64,000 nt of DNA. Source: Silurus meridionalis (Eukaryota; Chordata; Actinopteri; Siluriformes; Siluridae). Location: contig NC_060884.1 in NCBI RefSeq assembly GCF_014805685.1, forward strand, positions 13,715,356 through 13,779,355, written 5' to 3'. The notes under the pieces were generated by a model that saw only the letters and a program-made list of their open reading frames with translations, was not told the DNA's origin and did not search any database. Both the position numbers and the translations under genes were made by a program. Positions 25,061 through 38,318 of the stretch are shown one piece after another (within the stretch, counting starts at the first letter, position 1; each line of letters begins with the position of its first letter).

Positions 25061-25499
25061 GTAAGCCTTTCCCAAATTATCCAGAGTTCATGACCAGAAT
25101 CTTACACTCTATGGCCTATTATTAAAGGCCTTTGACTTTGAATGTAGGCATAATGTCAGGCTGGCAAAATTAGATGTAATTACTGCCTGTGCAATTGCTA
25201 GGTGCAATGAGAGCATGCTATTTTGTCTCTGTTTCCACATTCAGAGCCCTGCCATATTCAAGTCAGCTATACTGTTTAGGGCTAAGGATGTCTTTATTAT
25301 GATACCTTTTTAATAATCTTTACTTGGATTTGTGCAAAGGTTTGCACACCCTTAGTACAAAATAAAGACAACTGAATTTAATTATACAAGCAAGACATGT
25401 GCTGGTAGTGTTTAGTGTTTCACATATGCTAATCACAAGTAACATAAATGCTGTTATAGTGCTTGGTGATACAATACCCAATTTTAGTGAGTCTTTGGT

Positions 25500-26040
25500 C
25501 ACTATGGCAGATTCCTGCTCTTGGCTATCTAGAGAAAACAGAATGTAGTCTTCTGCTGTCTTCGCTGATAGATTTCAGGGTTTATTATGTTGTGCATTCT
25601 AAGATGCTTTTCGTTGGGAGTGACGAGGATGGACAGGATTAGAATCGAGTTTATTAGAGGGACAGCGCATGTAGGACGTTTTGGAGACAAAGTGAGGGAG
25701 GCGCGATTGAGATGGTTTGGACATGTGCTAAGGAGGGACATGGGGTATATCGGTAGGAGAATGCTGAGGATGAAGCTGCAGGAAAGGAGGAAAAGAGGAA
25801 GACCATGGAGAAGGTTTATGAATGTGGTGAAGGAAGACATGCAGGTAGTTGGTTTGAAAGAGGCAGTTGTAGATTACAGGGTAGTATGGAGACGGATGAT
25901 CTGCTGTGGTAACCCATTCACGAGAGCAGCCAAAAGACGAAGAAGATTCAAAGATGCTTTTCTGCTCACCATGGCTGTAAAAAGTGGTCAAGTTAGTGTA
26001 TTAAATTGTCATGAAATAAACTTTTTTCTTTTGTCCATTT
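25500..26040. repeat. Older dispersed repeat split by the RTE insertion
   Basis: TTGTGCATTCTAAGATGCTTTTC before the insert and TGCTCACCATGGCTGTAAAAAG after it rejoin into a sequence that I recognise as part of a dispersed fish repeat. The class is unknown to me and the boundaries are approximate. Confidence 0.5.
25613..25950 (+). mobile_element. 5'-truncated RTE-like LINE with 12-bp target-site duplication
   Basis: One frame encodes the C-terminal region of an RTE-type reverse transcriptase protein: RWFGHVLRRD, GRRMLRMKLQERRKRGRPWR and a final VVWRRMICCGNP. The 338-base insert is flanked by exact copies of AAGATGCTTTTC (25601-25612 and 25951-25962). The 3' end is a GAAGAAGA-type tail, as in other RTE elements. 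Severely 5' truncated and inactive. Confidence 0.8.
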
Positions 26041-26049
26041 GAAAATTAC

Positions 26050-27624
26050 TGAAGCACATTTTATCAACCATTTTAGTATATCTTTTGAAGGGACAATGCT
26101 ATAAAAAATGAAACTTGGATATACTTTAGAGCAGTCAATGTGCAGCTTGTATAGCAGAGCATAGATTTACCATTTTCTAAAAATAACTCAACATACAGCC
26201 TTTATTTTCAAAATAGCTAGCAACAAAAATGAGTACACACTAAGTGTTAACATCTAAAGGATACCTCATGTAACCATGCAAAGACACATATCCTACTCAC
26301 GTTCATGTTTTTGTCTGCTTGACAGGACCATACAAATGTGTGTATCTTGTATTAGAGCAGTTAGAATTGGTTCTTTGAGTACAATTCTCTCATACTGGCC
26401 ACTGGATATTCTACATGGCACCTCACGGTAAAGAACTCTCTGAGGATTTGAGAATTAAAATTGTTGCTCTCCACAAAGATGGCAGAGGCTATAAGAAGAT
26501 CGATTACACCCTAGAACTAAGTTACAGTATAGTGGCCAGGGTCATACAGAGGTTTTCCAACATGGGTTCCACTTGGAAAACAGACTTCACAAGGGTCGAT
26601 CAAAGAAGTTGAGTCCTCGTGCTGTGCGTCAGGTGCAGGATCTGCTTCAAAAAACAGATGCATGAGTGCTGCCAGCATTGCTTTAGAGGTTACAGAAGTG
26701 GAAGGTCCGCTTGTCAGTGCTCAGACCATATGCCGCACACTGCAACAAGTGGGTTTGCATGGCCGTCGTCCCAGAAGGAAGCCTTTTCTCAAGCTGGCTC
26801 ACAAAAAAGCCCGCTGCTATCAAAGAGCATGAATTACTAGAACCATGTCCTGTGGTTTGATGAGACTAAGATAAACTTGTATGGCTCAGATGGTATCCAG
26901 CATGAGTGGTGACACACTTGTGAGGAGTACCAAGAAAATTGTGTCTTGAATGCAGTCAAGCATGGTGGTGGTAACATCATGGTTTATGGCTGCATGAGTG
27001 CTGCTGGTACTGGGTAGCTGTGGTTCATTGAGGGAAACATGGATTCCAACATGTACAGTGACATTCTGAAGCAGAACATGATGCCCTCCCTTCTGAAACT
27101 GGGATAATTGGCAGTTTTCCAACATGAAAATGAACCCAAACACAACACCAAGATGACAACTGCTTTGCTGAGGAAGCTGAAGGTGATGAAGGGGCCAAGA
27201 ATGTCTCCAGACCTGAACCCTCTTGCGCACCTGTAGAGCATCCTCAAGTGGAAGGTAGAGAAGTGCCATGTGTCCAACATCCAGCAGCTCCATGATGTCA
27301 TTATGGAAGAGTGGAAGAGGATCCCAGCAACAACCTGTGCAGCTCTGGTGAATTCCATTTCCAGTATGATTAAAGCAGTGCTAGATAACAATAGTGCTCA
27401 CACAAAATATTTATAATATTTAGACACTTTTGACATGTTCACTTAGTGTGTACTCACTTTTGTTTCCGGGTATTTAGACATTAATGGCTGTATGTAGTGT
27501 TGTTTTTAAAAGACAGTAAATCTGTACTGCTATATGCACATCGACTACTTTTTACATTTTTATAGTAGTGTCCCTTAAATGTTTGCTGAAATGTAAGTGT
27601 GTACTCACTTTTTTAGATACTGTA
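26050..27624 (+). mobile_element. Inactive Tc1-like transposon with long IR/DR-type terminal repeats
   Basis: Terminal inverted repeats of about 200 bp each contain two copies of the GTGAGTACACAC-type motif on the right; the inner copies (about 26229 and 27445, inverted) match closely, while the outermost left end is eroded. The right end is AGATACTGTA at a TA. Between them is a transposase gene: MAPHGKELSEDLRIKIVALH, a helix-turn-helix, GRRPRRKPFL, WFDETKINLYGSDG, NAVKHGGGNIMVYGCMSAAG, QHENEPKHNT and SPDLNPLAHL. The second catalytic Asp region is HENEP in place of HDNDP, and the final Glu of the DDE triad is Ala. Several stops also interrupt it, so it cannot transpose. Confidence 0.85.
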
Positions 27625-29591
27625 TATATATATATATATATATAGATACCCACACTGGTATGTGTTATGCAAATCTATGTGTAGATTATGCTTGTTGTCA
27701 TGTTTTCATTGTGCCAGGCCAGACTCCTTTATTTAGAGTCATTCTCCGGAACACATTCTTTCAAATGTCTTATCTTACTTACATACTGACAGATAATTCT
27801 GTCCAGATACATTCCTTATCAAGAGCCAGATTTTCTTCCTAGTGACTCTAACAGATAAGTCTACATGGATGTAAAATATACATTCAAAGTTGCCAAATAT
27901 GAAATCTTACTTGTCTACTGATCAACCAAGAAAGTCAAGAAATAGCAATTAATTCCAGTCATGTTCCTGTAGATTATAAGGCTACAAATAAAAGTTTATA
28001 TTTATTTCCACAGTTGTCTGGGATTAAATGGAATCCAGAATCATTCAGTCTAGTGGAACTTTAAACTTGCCAGAACTTAGTTGTGGGAATCTACTCTTGG
28101 CAACACTAATTTAGTTAAAAGAAAATAGCCGTTCAAGTGAGTCTAGGGTTGGGAAGGTCTGGGTTTTGCTTTGGACAAGCAGCACTGGGTTACTTTATGA
28201 ATGTAATAATTTAAATTATGTTAATAAATTAGAGGTAAAGGCTTTATGTTGGATCATTATGCTTTTTTTAAAATAAATCTATGTACATGTTGTGTGGCAA
28301 TTTCCAGGCTTTGAAAGCCTGGGAAAACAAACAGTACACACTTTATTGTAGACTCCTATTTTCCCAGAGTTTCAACATCCGTGGTGTAGTTTTGGAATAT
28401 GATTAATCATTCTCAGAGCCAGAAAATACTCCCTGTTTTTTCATAAATGTTTTTCTAGGCCATCATTAATGGTGTTGCAAGAGGTTGTAAGTTTCATATG
28501 CACATTTCAGACTCATTTAACTAAGAGAAAACATTAGTTTGTGGGGGTTTTCTGTTGGTTTTTGTTTTTGTTTATTTAAGTGCACTGTGATATTGAAATA
28601 TATAAAAGATCATTTTCCATGACATTTTGTCATATTTCATGTTGGCCTACATGAAAATATGATGAATTAGAAACAGAATTTGGGTTTAGGAGTCTGTAGT
28701 TGCAGAACAGTTATAAATAATTATGTTCTATGCTTTTGTAAACACAATATGGAAACAAATATAAATAAAGGGAGGTGGTAATTCATTTTCAAGTGAAATT
28801 TGTAGTCATTGAAATCTTACTCAGAGATAAAATACTCCATGAACTCTCTTAGGTGATGCTAACAGTGTCTGGTTGAAGTAATATCCAAGGGCAGTTACTT
28901 TTTAAATACTCTGTTGTGTAGTTTTATATCCAGCAATCCTAGATGACAGTAACCAAGCATTGATCCCTAGTCTAGTAATAATTCAAAAGGAGGCAGCTGT
29001 GAACGTTTTTAAATGGTTGCAGGGTCAGACACAGCATATGGCAGGTTTTGATCAGTAGATCGGGTCTATGGATCCGATTTCACCCACTGTGACTTGGTCT
29101 GTGACTTGATGCCCTTCGTGGTTTTAGTTTTGTATTCACCAAAAAAAATCTATTCTCCTAGGTTAGACTATGGTTCAACCATTTTCATTGGGTTTCTCAC
29201 ATCACTGGATTTCTGCTTAGATGCAAAGGAAATGGCAATGATATTTACGCTGAATTAGTAATGTACAAAAAACACTCGTAAATTAGTCTGTAGTGTTTAC
29301 ATGTTCCCAGTAATATATGCACAGTGCTAATAAAGACTTACATTTCATGGATGTCATCTGTGATTTGAGATGCAGAGAGGAACGTGTAGCAAGTTTTTCA
29401 AAATGCCTGAAACAATCTTTGAGCAGAAAACTGCATAAGAGTGTACCTAAGAGAATTCATGCAGTGTAAATGCAAATACTACTCTATTTACCTCTTAGTA
29501 TAGTAATTATTCATTGTTAACAATTTATTATTTTTGAAGTAAACTTTCCTTTACAGCTGTACCCAAACATTTGTCCAAAGCTCTATCTATA

Positions 29592-29592
<1 letters not shown>

Positions 29593-29682
<90 letters not shown>

Positions 29683-29696
29683 ATACTGTATGTATG

Positions 29697-29772
<76 letters not shown>
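29593..29772. repeat. Compound (TCTG)n(TCTA)n(TGTA)n(TA)n array
   Basis: About 9 TCTG units, about 14 TCTA units, a few TGTA units, then about 36 TA units. The TA part is likely to extrude a cruciform or stall replication. Confidence 0.97.
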
Positions 29773-29773
<1 letters not shown>

Positions 29774-32559
29774 GGACACACACATTAAGAATACACTAAA
29801 AATCAATCAAGAGGCCAGCTCCTCTGCAGTTTTGTCAGGTTTTGTCGTTTATTTCCATGGCTTAATGGCATAAACAGATCAGGCTTAGCCTTGGGGATGC
29901 TCACGTGTCTGTTGACAGCTGTGTTGTTGGCCGGCCTTAGCCTTTCAATGATCTGCAGATGTGGGGGAAAACCTCTCCTGAGGAAGGGTGGTCACGTCAG
30001 CCAGTGTTTAAAATGAGGGTCTCAAATAGCATTTTTCTTTGCAATTTGGTAGACATGCATGTACCACTTACAAAATCTATAACCAAAAACAAATCATATC
30101 TAACAATATTCAGGAAAGACCAAGAATTTTTTTTTATTGCATTCTAAGGTAAAAAGTCTACAAACAGCTCTAAAATCAATTAACATATGGAAGCAAAAAT
30201 AAGGTGAGGCTGCAGACCAAGTGAGCAGGAAAAAGCTGTTCCGTTTACTTTAGCAACAACAACGTGGCACATGAGAATGAAGCACAGAGACACATAAAAA
30301 AAAAACCAAAAAAAAAACGAGAACCAGATTAGACTGGAGTGACGTCCGCATCTGAACTTCCTGAAATTTGGAAGAGACTACTCAAAACAAAAACAAACAC
30401 ATACAGAAGCACTAAGCATAATCATGCCCCCTCAGAACCCAGCAGGATTGTACACAAATATCACAACCACAATCACACACTCACTCACTCAATTGCTTTA
30501 ACTAATTGCTGGATTTTAAAAGTTTTTAAAAGTGAACAGCATGGTCAGGGCTTCTTTGCCAATAGTGATGAAACTGGTGTTTTACTTTTTTGTGAACTTT
30601 ATGATCAACCTCACCTGCTTCTACCTAAAGTATTCTATTAAAAGGTTTTCTGAAGTCCAGGGCATACATTATAGGGTTGGTACACAATTAATAAACCATA
30701 AGTAAGCTTTGCATCAGGTTGAATCAATCTACTATCAAACTATCAATTATTTTCCTATTTCATCCTGTCACGAAATATTGTATTCCTCTTGTACCAGAAT
30801 TTACCACGGTTTAACCCAGAGAGCATCAAGTCCTTTCTGACAATTTGCTGACACCCGAGACTTCTTCCATAATCTTTAAGTAAACTTAATAAATAAATCC
30901 ACTGAAATGTTGCAATGTTTATTACTAGTCTTAGATTATGTAGGTCATCTGGCATTACATTTTTTTAAAATAAGCTTAAATGAAATAACTATCCCATTTT
31001 ATAAGCTCATTAATATCAACCATAAATATTATTGTAACCAATACTACAGTCAAAGAAAATGTATCAATAATGTTACATTTTACATTTACAATAAACACAT
31101 TCTCATTAATAAGATTCGAGAATTGAAGATAATTTAGGTATATGAATAATTTAATTGTCTCTAAAAAGGCAGTGTTATTTAAGTACAGTATAGTTAGTAT
31201 TCTTATTTCATGAACTTGTCAAGTATAATCCCAAATAAAAGCATGTGCTATGGATTAAAACTTTAGTACTAATGTCATGTAAAAGCAATTTATGTGACTG
31301 GAGACTGAAATGAAACAATATTTTACTCTGTAGAAATTAAAATAATTATGATATTGGAGATATAACATTAACTGTTAAGTCAATATTTCTCTTGTTTTAA
31401 AATGAATTTCAACTCTCCATATCCTTGAGCAATTCCATAGCCCCTCTTCCTGTGGTGCTCTCTACAGGAAGTTTGTCATGCACGCAGTAATGTCATCAGA
31501 TGTAGCCAGAAACACAGGCAGCCTACTAGTAATAAAGGAAAAGAATAGAGGCTATTCTTTTCACTTCCTTTTGACCCACAGTGGCATCAAATGATTTGTG
31601 TGACTTTAGAATTAACCCCCCACAATCAGCATGGGTTTGACAAAGTTTCTATATCTCAGTGGGAGAGCTTTAAGGCTTTTCTTTACACATAGTGCTAACC
31701 AGGTCAGTTGCCCCAGGCATTCGGAGGAGTGCTCATTCTCGGTCATGCATGTTAAGAGTGATGAGGAACTAGGGCATTCAGCAAAGAAGATGGGATAGCT
31801 CATATCTACATTTGAAGCCCTCTATCGCCATTTTCACAGTGCATTGTTGTGTTCAGGGAATCGTCAGTCCTACAGTCTTAATGCCTGTTGTGATGTAGGG
31901 AGCATGGTTGCTATGGAGATGGCTTTTCCAGCAGAGCATTGTGGAGTACTCTACAGAGATATGTACATGGACTGTCATCTTAGGGATCATCTCAAAATAC
32001 CTCATCCACAGCATGTATAGATGCTGCAAGATGAGGCTGCTGCAAGATTGCATTGAGCAGTATTAGCTCTTTCTGCATGTTTTGAAGCTTAGCAATTTAC
32101 GTTTTTAGGTTCAGGTTTTATATGCATTTTGATTAGCATTTAACAAATGAAAAATAACATATAAAATAAGTGTCCAATTATGTAGACAAAATAACTGAGA
32201 AGATTTGAAATCTAGCTTTTCTTGATTGTTTTTAATTTAGTTTACCTTTTGCCTGCATTTAATCTTAATGTGTATAGCTGATTAATTATATGAATTACAT
32301 GTAATTATGATGTAATTATGACCAATGAGGCAATAAATCTTTTTGGTTTTAAATGGCATGAGAACTCTATTAACCCATCTAATACAGTAACAGTGGATTT
32401 AATGACTGTGCATATCCAGTGGGGGAGGGGTTGCGAGAACAAAGGGCTCTGGATAAACTGTGCAGAAACATATGAACTGATGTCCTATCGTAAAGGCGGA
32501 CTAAAATCAAAGCATGCATTTAATCATCGTCCCTCTTTTCTCACACTTTCTGCTGGAAA

Positions 32560-33066
32560 GGAGAGAAACGTTGGTAAATGTTACCTAGTAAGAGAGAGGA
32601 AAAGAGTGAGGGAGGGGGAGGATGGAAGAGAAGAAAAAGGGGGAGGGATTGTTGTTGCGTCTGCCTGTGCTGCTACCCGGTTGCTGTGCATTTCAGCTGT
32701 AGTAGGCTATGGTGAAGGGAGGAGAGAAATGAATGAGAAAGAAAGAGCGCAGAGAAACAGAAAGAAAGGCAGAGCTGGGGCAGCAGTGAAGTAGCAGGCA
32801 GACAGGAAGGCATAAGGAAGAAAAAGCTAAGGGAGGACAGGATTAGCATTTTCTTCCTGCCTTCTCGGGGAGGGAGGAGGAAAGAAAGAAAGAGCTGAGA
32901 CTGTGGATTCTCCTTCTTTTCTTTCATCATCTCCTCCTTGCTGAAGCTGCTCTAAATGTTCTCCCTTAGAGGAAGAGCTTTGGGGTAGCATAGGAAAGGA
33001 GGTTGGCTTGCATACTAAAGCTATCTAAAGGTAGACGAACATACATCTGGGACGGAAGTTGCAGGC
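32560..33066 (+). promoter_or_regulatory. nav1: Purine-rich presumptive NAV1 5'UTR and promoter region
   Basis: Sequence before the NAV1 start codon is strongly G/A-rich (AGAGAGGAAAAGAG at about 32590, GGAGGGAGGAGGAAAG at about 32870) and holds at least two short upstream ORFs (ATG 32728 and ATG 32956, the latter ending at TAG 32988). No TATA box is evident. An ACCCGGTTGCTGTG at about 32675 resembles half an RFX X-box. The transcription start cannot be placed. Upstream ORFs suggest translational damping but this is inference. Confidence 0.45.
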
Positions 33067-33706
33067 ATGGCTGCCAAAAGAGGCAAGTCTGGAGTACCAC
33101 AGAATGTGGCACGGAGTGAGCTGAAGGTCTACCGTACAGGTAGCACAGAGGGACGCATCCCTGTGCCTACCAACCTGCGAAAGCAGAGGTCTCTGACCAA
33201 CCTAGCTGTTTTAACGGATGCCGAGAAGAAGATGCAGCTCTATGAGCCCAAGTGGTGTGACGACATGGGCAAGGCAGGCACTAGCCACCTGAAGACAGGA
33301 AAGCCAAAACCAACAGGCGGAGGAGGAGGCGAAGGGCCTGGCAGTGCCCAACTATCAAGGAACCTATCAAAGTCAGAACATTCTCTGTTTCAGGGCAAAC
33401 CTAAACCCTTTACCCCGCTTGCTGCTCCTGGTGCCCTGGGGAAGACCCAGAGTCGTATCCCTCGTGGCCCTTATGCAGAAGTAAAGCCTCTTAGTAAAGC
33501 TGCAGATGATGGAAAGTCTGATGATGACATCCTTTCCAGCAAGGCAAAGGTGGCAGGCAAGAAGACTGCAGCTGGGGTTCATGGGGACTCTGAGGCCAAA
33601 GGCCAAGGTGAGGAAGGTGGTGATAAGCCCTTTTTGAAGGTGGATCCAGAGCTAGTGGTCACAGTTCTTGGAGATCTGGAGCAGTTACTCTTCAGTCAGG
33701 TGCTTG
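33067..33706 (+). CDS. nav1: NAV1 first coding exon of common form (residues 1-213)
   Basis: ATG 33067 to donor GTGAGT at 33707, ending in phase 1. Basic, proline- and glycine-rich, probably disordered. S129-R-I-P132 followed by RGP is an SxIP-type EB-binding motif conserved with human (SRIPRGPYAEVKPLSK). DGKSDDDILSSKAK and VDPELVVTVLGDLEQLLFSQ are also conserved. GGGGGEG at 85-90 is a fish-specific glycine run. Confidence 0.95.
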
Positions 33707-34209
33707 GTGAGTAACCCACAGTGTGTTGTTTTTTTTTTTGTAAAAAAAACAAACTGTTGTAATGTCTGCAGATCTCCAAGTTTCAAACAAATCTGCTCCC
33801 AACTCCTACTAACCTAACCAAAACTACCTTAAATACAACTGTGATATGCTTTCTTTGCTGATGATAGAAACACAGCTTGATGTTGACCAAGTTCTGACAT
33901 TGCAACCTCATTGATGGCGATTGTCCTTAGACAGTTCTAAAACATGGTTGTCAGTGACTGTCCTAAATTAAATAGTGGGAGAGCTGCATGGAAAAAACAG
34001 CTGTGTACTTTGTGCTATTGTTCATTGTGCATTCACATCATTGGTGTCTGTTTGTTCTCTAGCACTTCTGTCTTTCTGTTGGAAAAATTGTAGAAATCTG
34101 TAGATGATTCCTGTGTGTCATTTCATGTGGATGCTGGTTGATGGCGACATTTGGCATACTGATCTGCTTTCTGTTGTCTGCCCACTGCAGTGCTTGAGTG
34201 TATGCATGT

Positions 34210-34252
<43 letters not shown>

Positions 34253-37200
34253 CTGGTTTTTTAGGACTGCTGTTGCTCTACTCTGAGCTTTAATGAGGTA
34301 ATGGCTGCTATCAGGGAATGGCTGAAAAAGGGGGAGTAAAATACAGCAGGCTATATTGAATTCATATTCAGCTTGTGCTGATCCTCGTCCGTTGATCCTC
34401 CAAGCATTTTATCCTCAGCCTTTAAAACGGTGCAACATTTGCTTTGATAGCAAGCATGGGAAAGACAGCTACCTAGCTAATGCTAATCACCATCAAATCC
34501 TTTTTGTATTCAGAAGCCACTGAGGCACAATATGCAGGTATATCCCTCTATTGTATGCTTCAAAAAGAACACTTACATGCAATTACTTCTCCCCTGATTA
34601 GTTTCATATACATAATTTTCTGTAGGAAAATTGTATTGGGTTTGGCCTCTATGCTTTTTTTCCCAGTATGTGAAGTCTTCTTTGTTTCAAAAAAGCCTTC
34701 CAATTTTTGGAATTAATGAAATATTTGGATATTTAAATAATGTATTGCGGACATTTAAATAAATGACCAAATCACAATGAACCCATATCAGTGTCCTCAA
34801 CCTGGACAGACAATGCTCATAACTATCAGAAACTCATGTTCAGTGTTTAACTGTAATTAGTGAATTCAACTAAACAGCCTTTGAATATAGCTCTTTAGTA
34901 TACCTGTACCTGCAGTCAAAAATATTTTACATAATATTTTATATTATTATCAGCTATTCTGTCACAAAAAAGCTAACTATTCCATTATATACCAATTTTC
35001 TTTAAGTAATTCCTGTCTGCTAGCCAGGCAGGTAATGTGAAAATGAATCAAGTGCATGTGAATCCATGCATTTTGTGACTCTACTAGTTAAAGTTAACCT
35101 AGACCTATTTAAGATATTTAGGCTTATATAGGAACATTTGTTTATTCTATCATTATTTCATAATATATATCACATTGCATAAATAGGATAACAGCATCTA
35201 TAAAATAGATCAATTCTAAAATAAAGCCTTTACAAAGAGATCTAAATAGATGAAAATGAAGCTATATAATTCATATACATGGTGTATGAATTGGTAGACA
35301 AAGCATAAAACACTTGCTTCAAAGCTGCCTAAGGAAGTACAACTATGTTAATATACACCAAGATAATATTGTAAGTTTAAATATATTATGTAGGTTTTAT
35401 ACTATGATTTACCAGCAGTCCATTTGACATTGCTTACATTTGAAATTGCATATATACCTTTTAATATTAATTATAAATTGAGAAATAGTTTCAAAGAGCA
35501 AATCAAATCAGAAAAGTGTGATAAGTCAGTCAAATGTGATATGCATGTAATTAAAATGCAATATTTCCCTAAGAACAGAGATAATTGTTGATAGTATGCA
35601 CGGAAGACTTACACATTGATGTGTGAAGTTCTTTGCTGGGAAGTTCATTTTCATAGCTGCTCCTCACTTAAATCACTTGCTGGCTAATAAGAGTAAACCT
35701 TGGCCTGCATTCAACATATTGACTCAGGCAAAATAGGGCTCTTCAAGTCTACATAAAGGGCTATTGCACAATGTTACTTAGTGACTGAGGCACAGTGAAA
35801 GGAACGCCCAATTAATACGGTTTACATCAAATTTGTAGTGTTTTTTCATAATGTAATTCATTAGCTGTTGAACAATAATTATCATTATTTAGGTCAAGAA
35901 TAAGCTATTGGAGACTGAGGACTAAAGATCAATAATGCTTTTCCTCAAAATCTTTTCTCTTCCATAATGTATGCAACTCTTCAAAGAGTCTCATTTCCAC
36001 TATGCATTTCAGGGTTTTGTGCCACATACTCCAGCATAATGGACTTCCTTATAGACTTCTTCACTTCTAATCGTTCTCAGTCATGCCCAAAGAAACAGCA
36101 TACTTACTCTTGTATTGCGACCAGATTGGGATAGGGAATAAAACATTGGTTTTCTCTGTGCGTGCAGCTGCTGTTACAGCGTAGTGCAGCTGGACTGGGC
36201 TTTAGGCCCACTGCAGAAACTCTGACTGAAATATCTTCAGCAGGACAATGGACTGAATTGAGAAGCAGACACAAGAGACAGAAACTTAAGAGCCTGTGGA
36301 TACATTTGGCTCTTTGTGCTTGGCTGTGGTGCACTGTACACAACAGACTTCAGTTAAGTTGGCAGCATAAAAACACGATGGTAAAAAAAAAAAAGGATGG
36401 ACAGCAACAAAAGAGAGCCAGGAGACATGTAGCCAAGTCTGGAAGGCACAATGTGTCTTTGGTATTGCATTTCTTAGAAAGGGGGAAATTAACATGCTGA
36501 GCATAAAGATTGTGTTTTGGTAGAATACACAATGAGGAACCTAACTGTGTTTCTAACATACGACCCCAGCATGAGGAGAGTTAAAAGGAGCAAGGACACT
36601 GCAGTAGATGCGGAGGCATAGAAGTGGATACTGTATGAGCAATAACATAAAATAGCAGCTATAATTTTGGGATAGTTACATAAATACACAGCTGAACTGG
36701 GGCCAGAAAGAAGCAGCAGTGGGTTTTACTGTAGTTCTACACTGTCACTGTCTGTGTGAGTGACCCACTTCTACCACCCAGGAAATAAATGTGTCGCTCT
36801 GGACTCAGTGACCTTAAAAATTCATTTCTACAACGTTTCATCACATTAAGCTTAATAACAGCATACTGTCCACAGAATCTCTTTGAGCTCATATAGCATA
36901 GATAAATTACATTTATCCTTAAATATTTGTGTATTTTAATAAACCTTCAGTCTTTCTCATCCATTTTCATTTAGATTTGTTGGCTGTCAGTGTGTTACAT
37001 AATACTAAACTCATTTATGTAATATTTGCTCTGAATTATTTTGAGCGTGTTACAGTGTAACTAACACGTGAGATCAATTACATGCATGTCATATCTCTGC
37101 TGATCACTCTTTAATTGATAAGCTAGACTGATCCTGTACACAGTGTACTAAAATACAACTGTAGTCCCTTGAGTGACCGCTAATTAGGACACTTGTTAAT

Positions 37201-38236
37201 TCCTTTGGCTCCCATGGGAATGGAAATGACTGACAAGGAATATTCAATTCTCCCATAACCCTTGTACAGTGCTGGTGTTTCTCTCACTCTCTCATTCTCT
37301 GTAGCTCAATACAGCCATTAATAATGTCAGACATCATGCCTAACTGCACCATGGGATTGATTGGTCATACTGATGACATGCTGAACAGCCATGTACACCA
37401 GGTAGACAGGTTGCTAACAGGAAGCGGTGTGTGTTAGATACATGTTTAGTTCATAAATAGTAGCATAAACTAAAGGGCATTTTGTTGTAGGCCTAATTAT
37501 TTGTTTTTTCCAGCTTATTTTATGTGGATGGGTATATGAGCAAGACAATGTTCTGGTTTTTAGATTAGTTCCCATGGAAGATGCAAAGCATGACATTTAG
37601 AAAATGTTAGCTTCCTGGTTCTGATCAAGTGATTGGTTGAATTTAGTTTTTTTTTCTCAAAGTGTTGAGTATTACACATGAAGGGCTATATTCAGAGCTG
37701 GGTTATGCATGTGTAGTGTTGCACACTTCAGATATAGACAAACCTTATGTTATTGATTAATTATTAATTATTATATTGATTAATATAAATTAGTTTACAC
37801 CTGTCATTGCTTATCTTAAGGACCAACATTTATAAGCTAATTTATTGAGCTCTAACCATACCCGGTGAGGACTTGATCAGATTTTTCTGGGGTATGTTAT
37901 AAACCGAGATTGAAAAGAGAGTGCATCCCATGAACACATTAGGGTTTCATGAAGCTGATATATAATATCTTGTAATCTTGGCTACATTAACATGCACACA
38001 ATATATATATTTTTATGGCCTCTTGCTATGTCTCAATAAACAACAGTAGATTCAATGTTTGTCACACCAACCTAAGCGTCATGAGCCACTGTACTTCCTG
38101 CTCATTGTTTAAAAAAATTGGATATCAACTATTTTAAAATCAACCAAATAATGAGGGTGGAAGCCATGTTGTTAAATTTAGATTAATTTTATCACTGAGA
38201 TCATTCTGGTTCATTTTCATGCTCTAATCATGCAGA

Positions 38237-38318
<82 letters not shown>

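Larger units (their letters stand above)
25061..32559. other. Intron / inter-promoter region upstream of the common NAV1 first exon
   Basis: No supported coding exon. It contains an RTE-like insertion, a nearly full Tc1 copy, the compound TCTG/TCTA/TA array at 29593-29772, and otherwise unique AT-rich sequence. 31400-32060 has fewer repeats and could be conserved non-coding DNA. Confidence 0.6.

Noticed and set aside
31853..32053. 66-codon minus-strand ORF
   Set aside because: No recognisable motif, no splice context and composition is not protein-like.
36104..36559. Cluster of ORFs on both strands at 36.1-36.6 kb
   Set aside because: Frames overlap each other, none shows a domain, and no splice sites support an exon.
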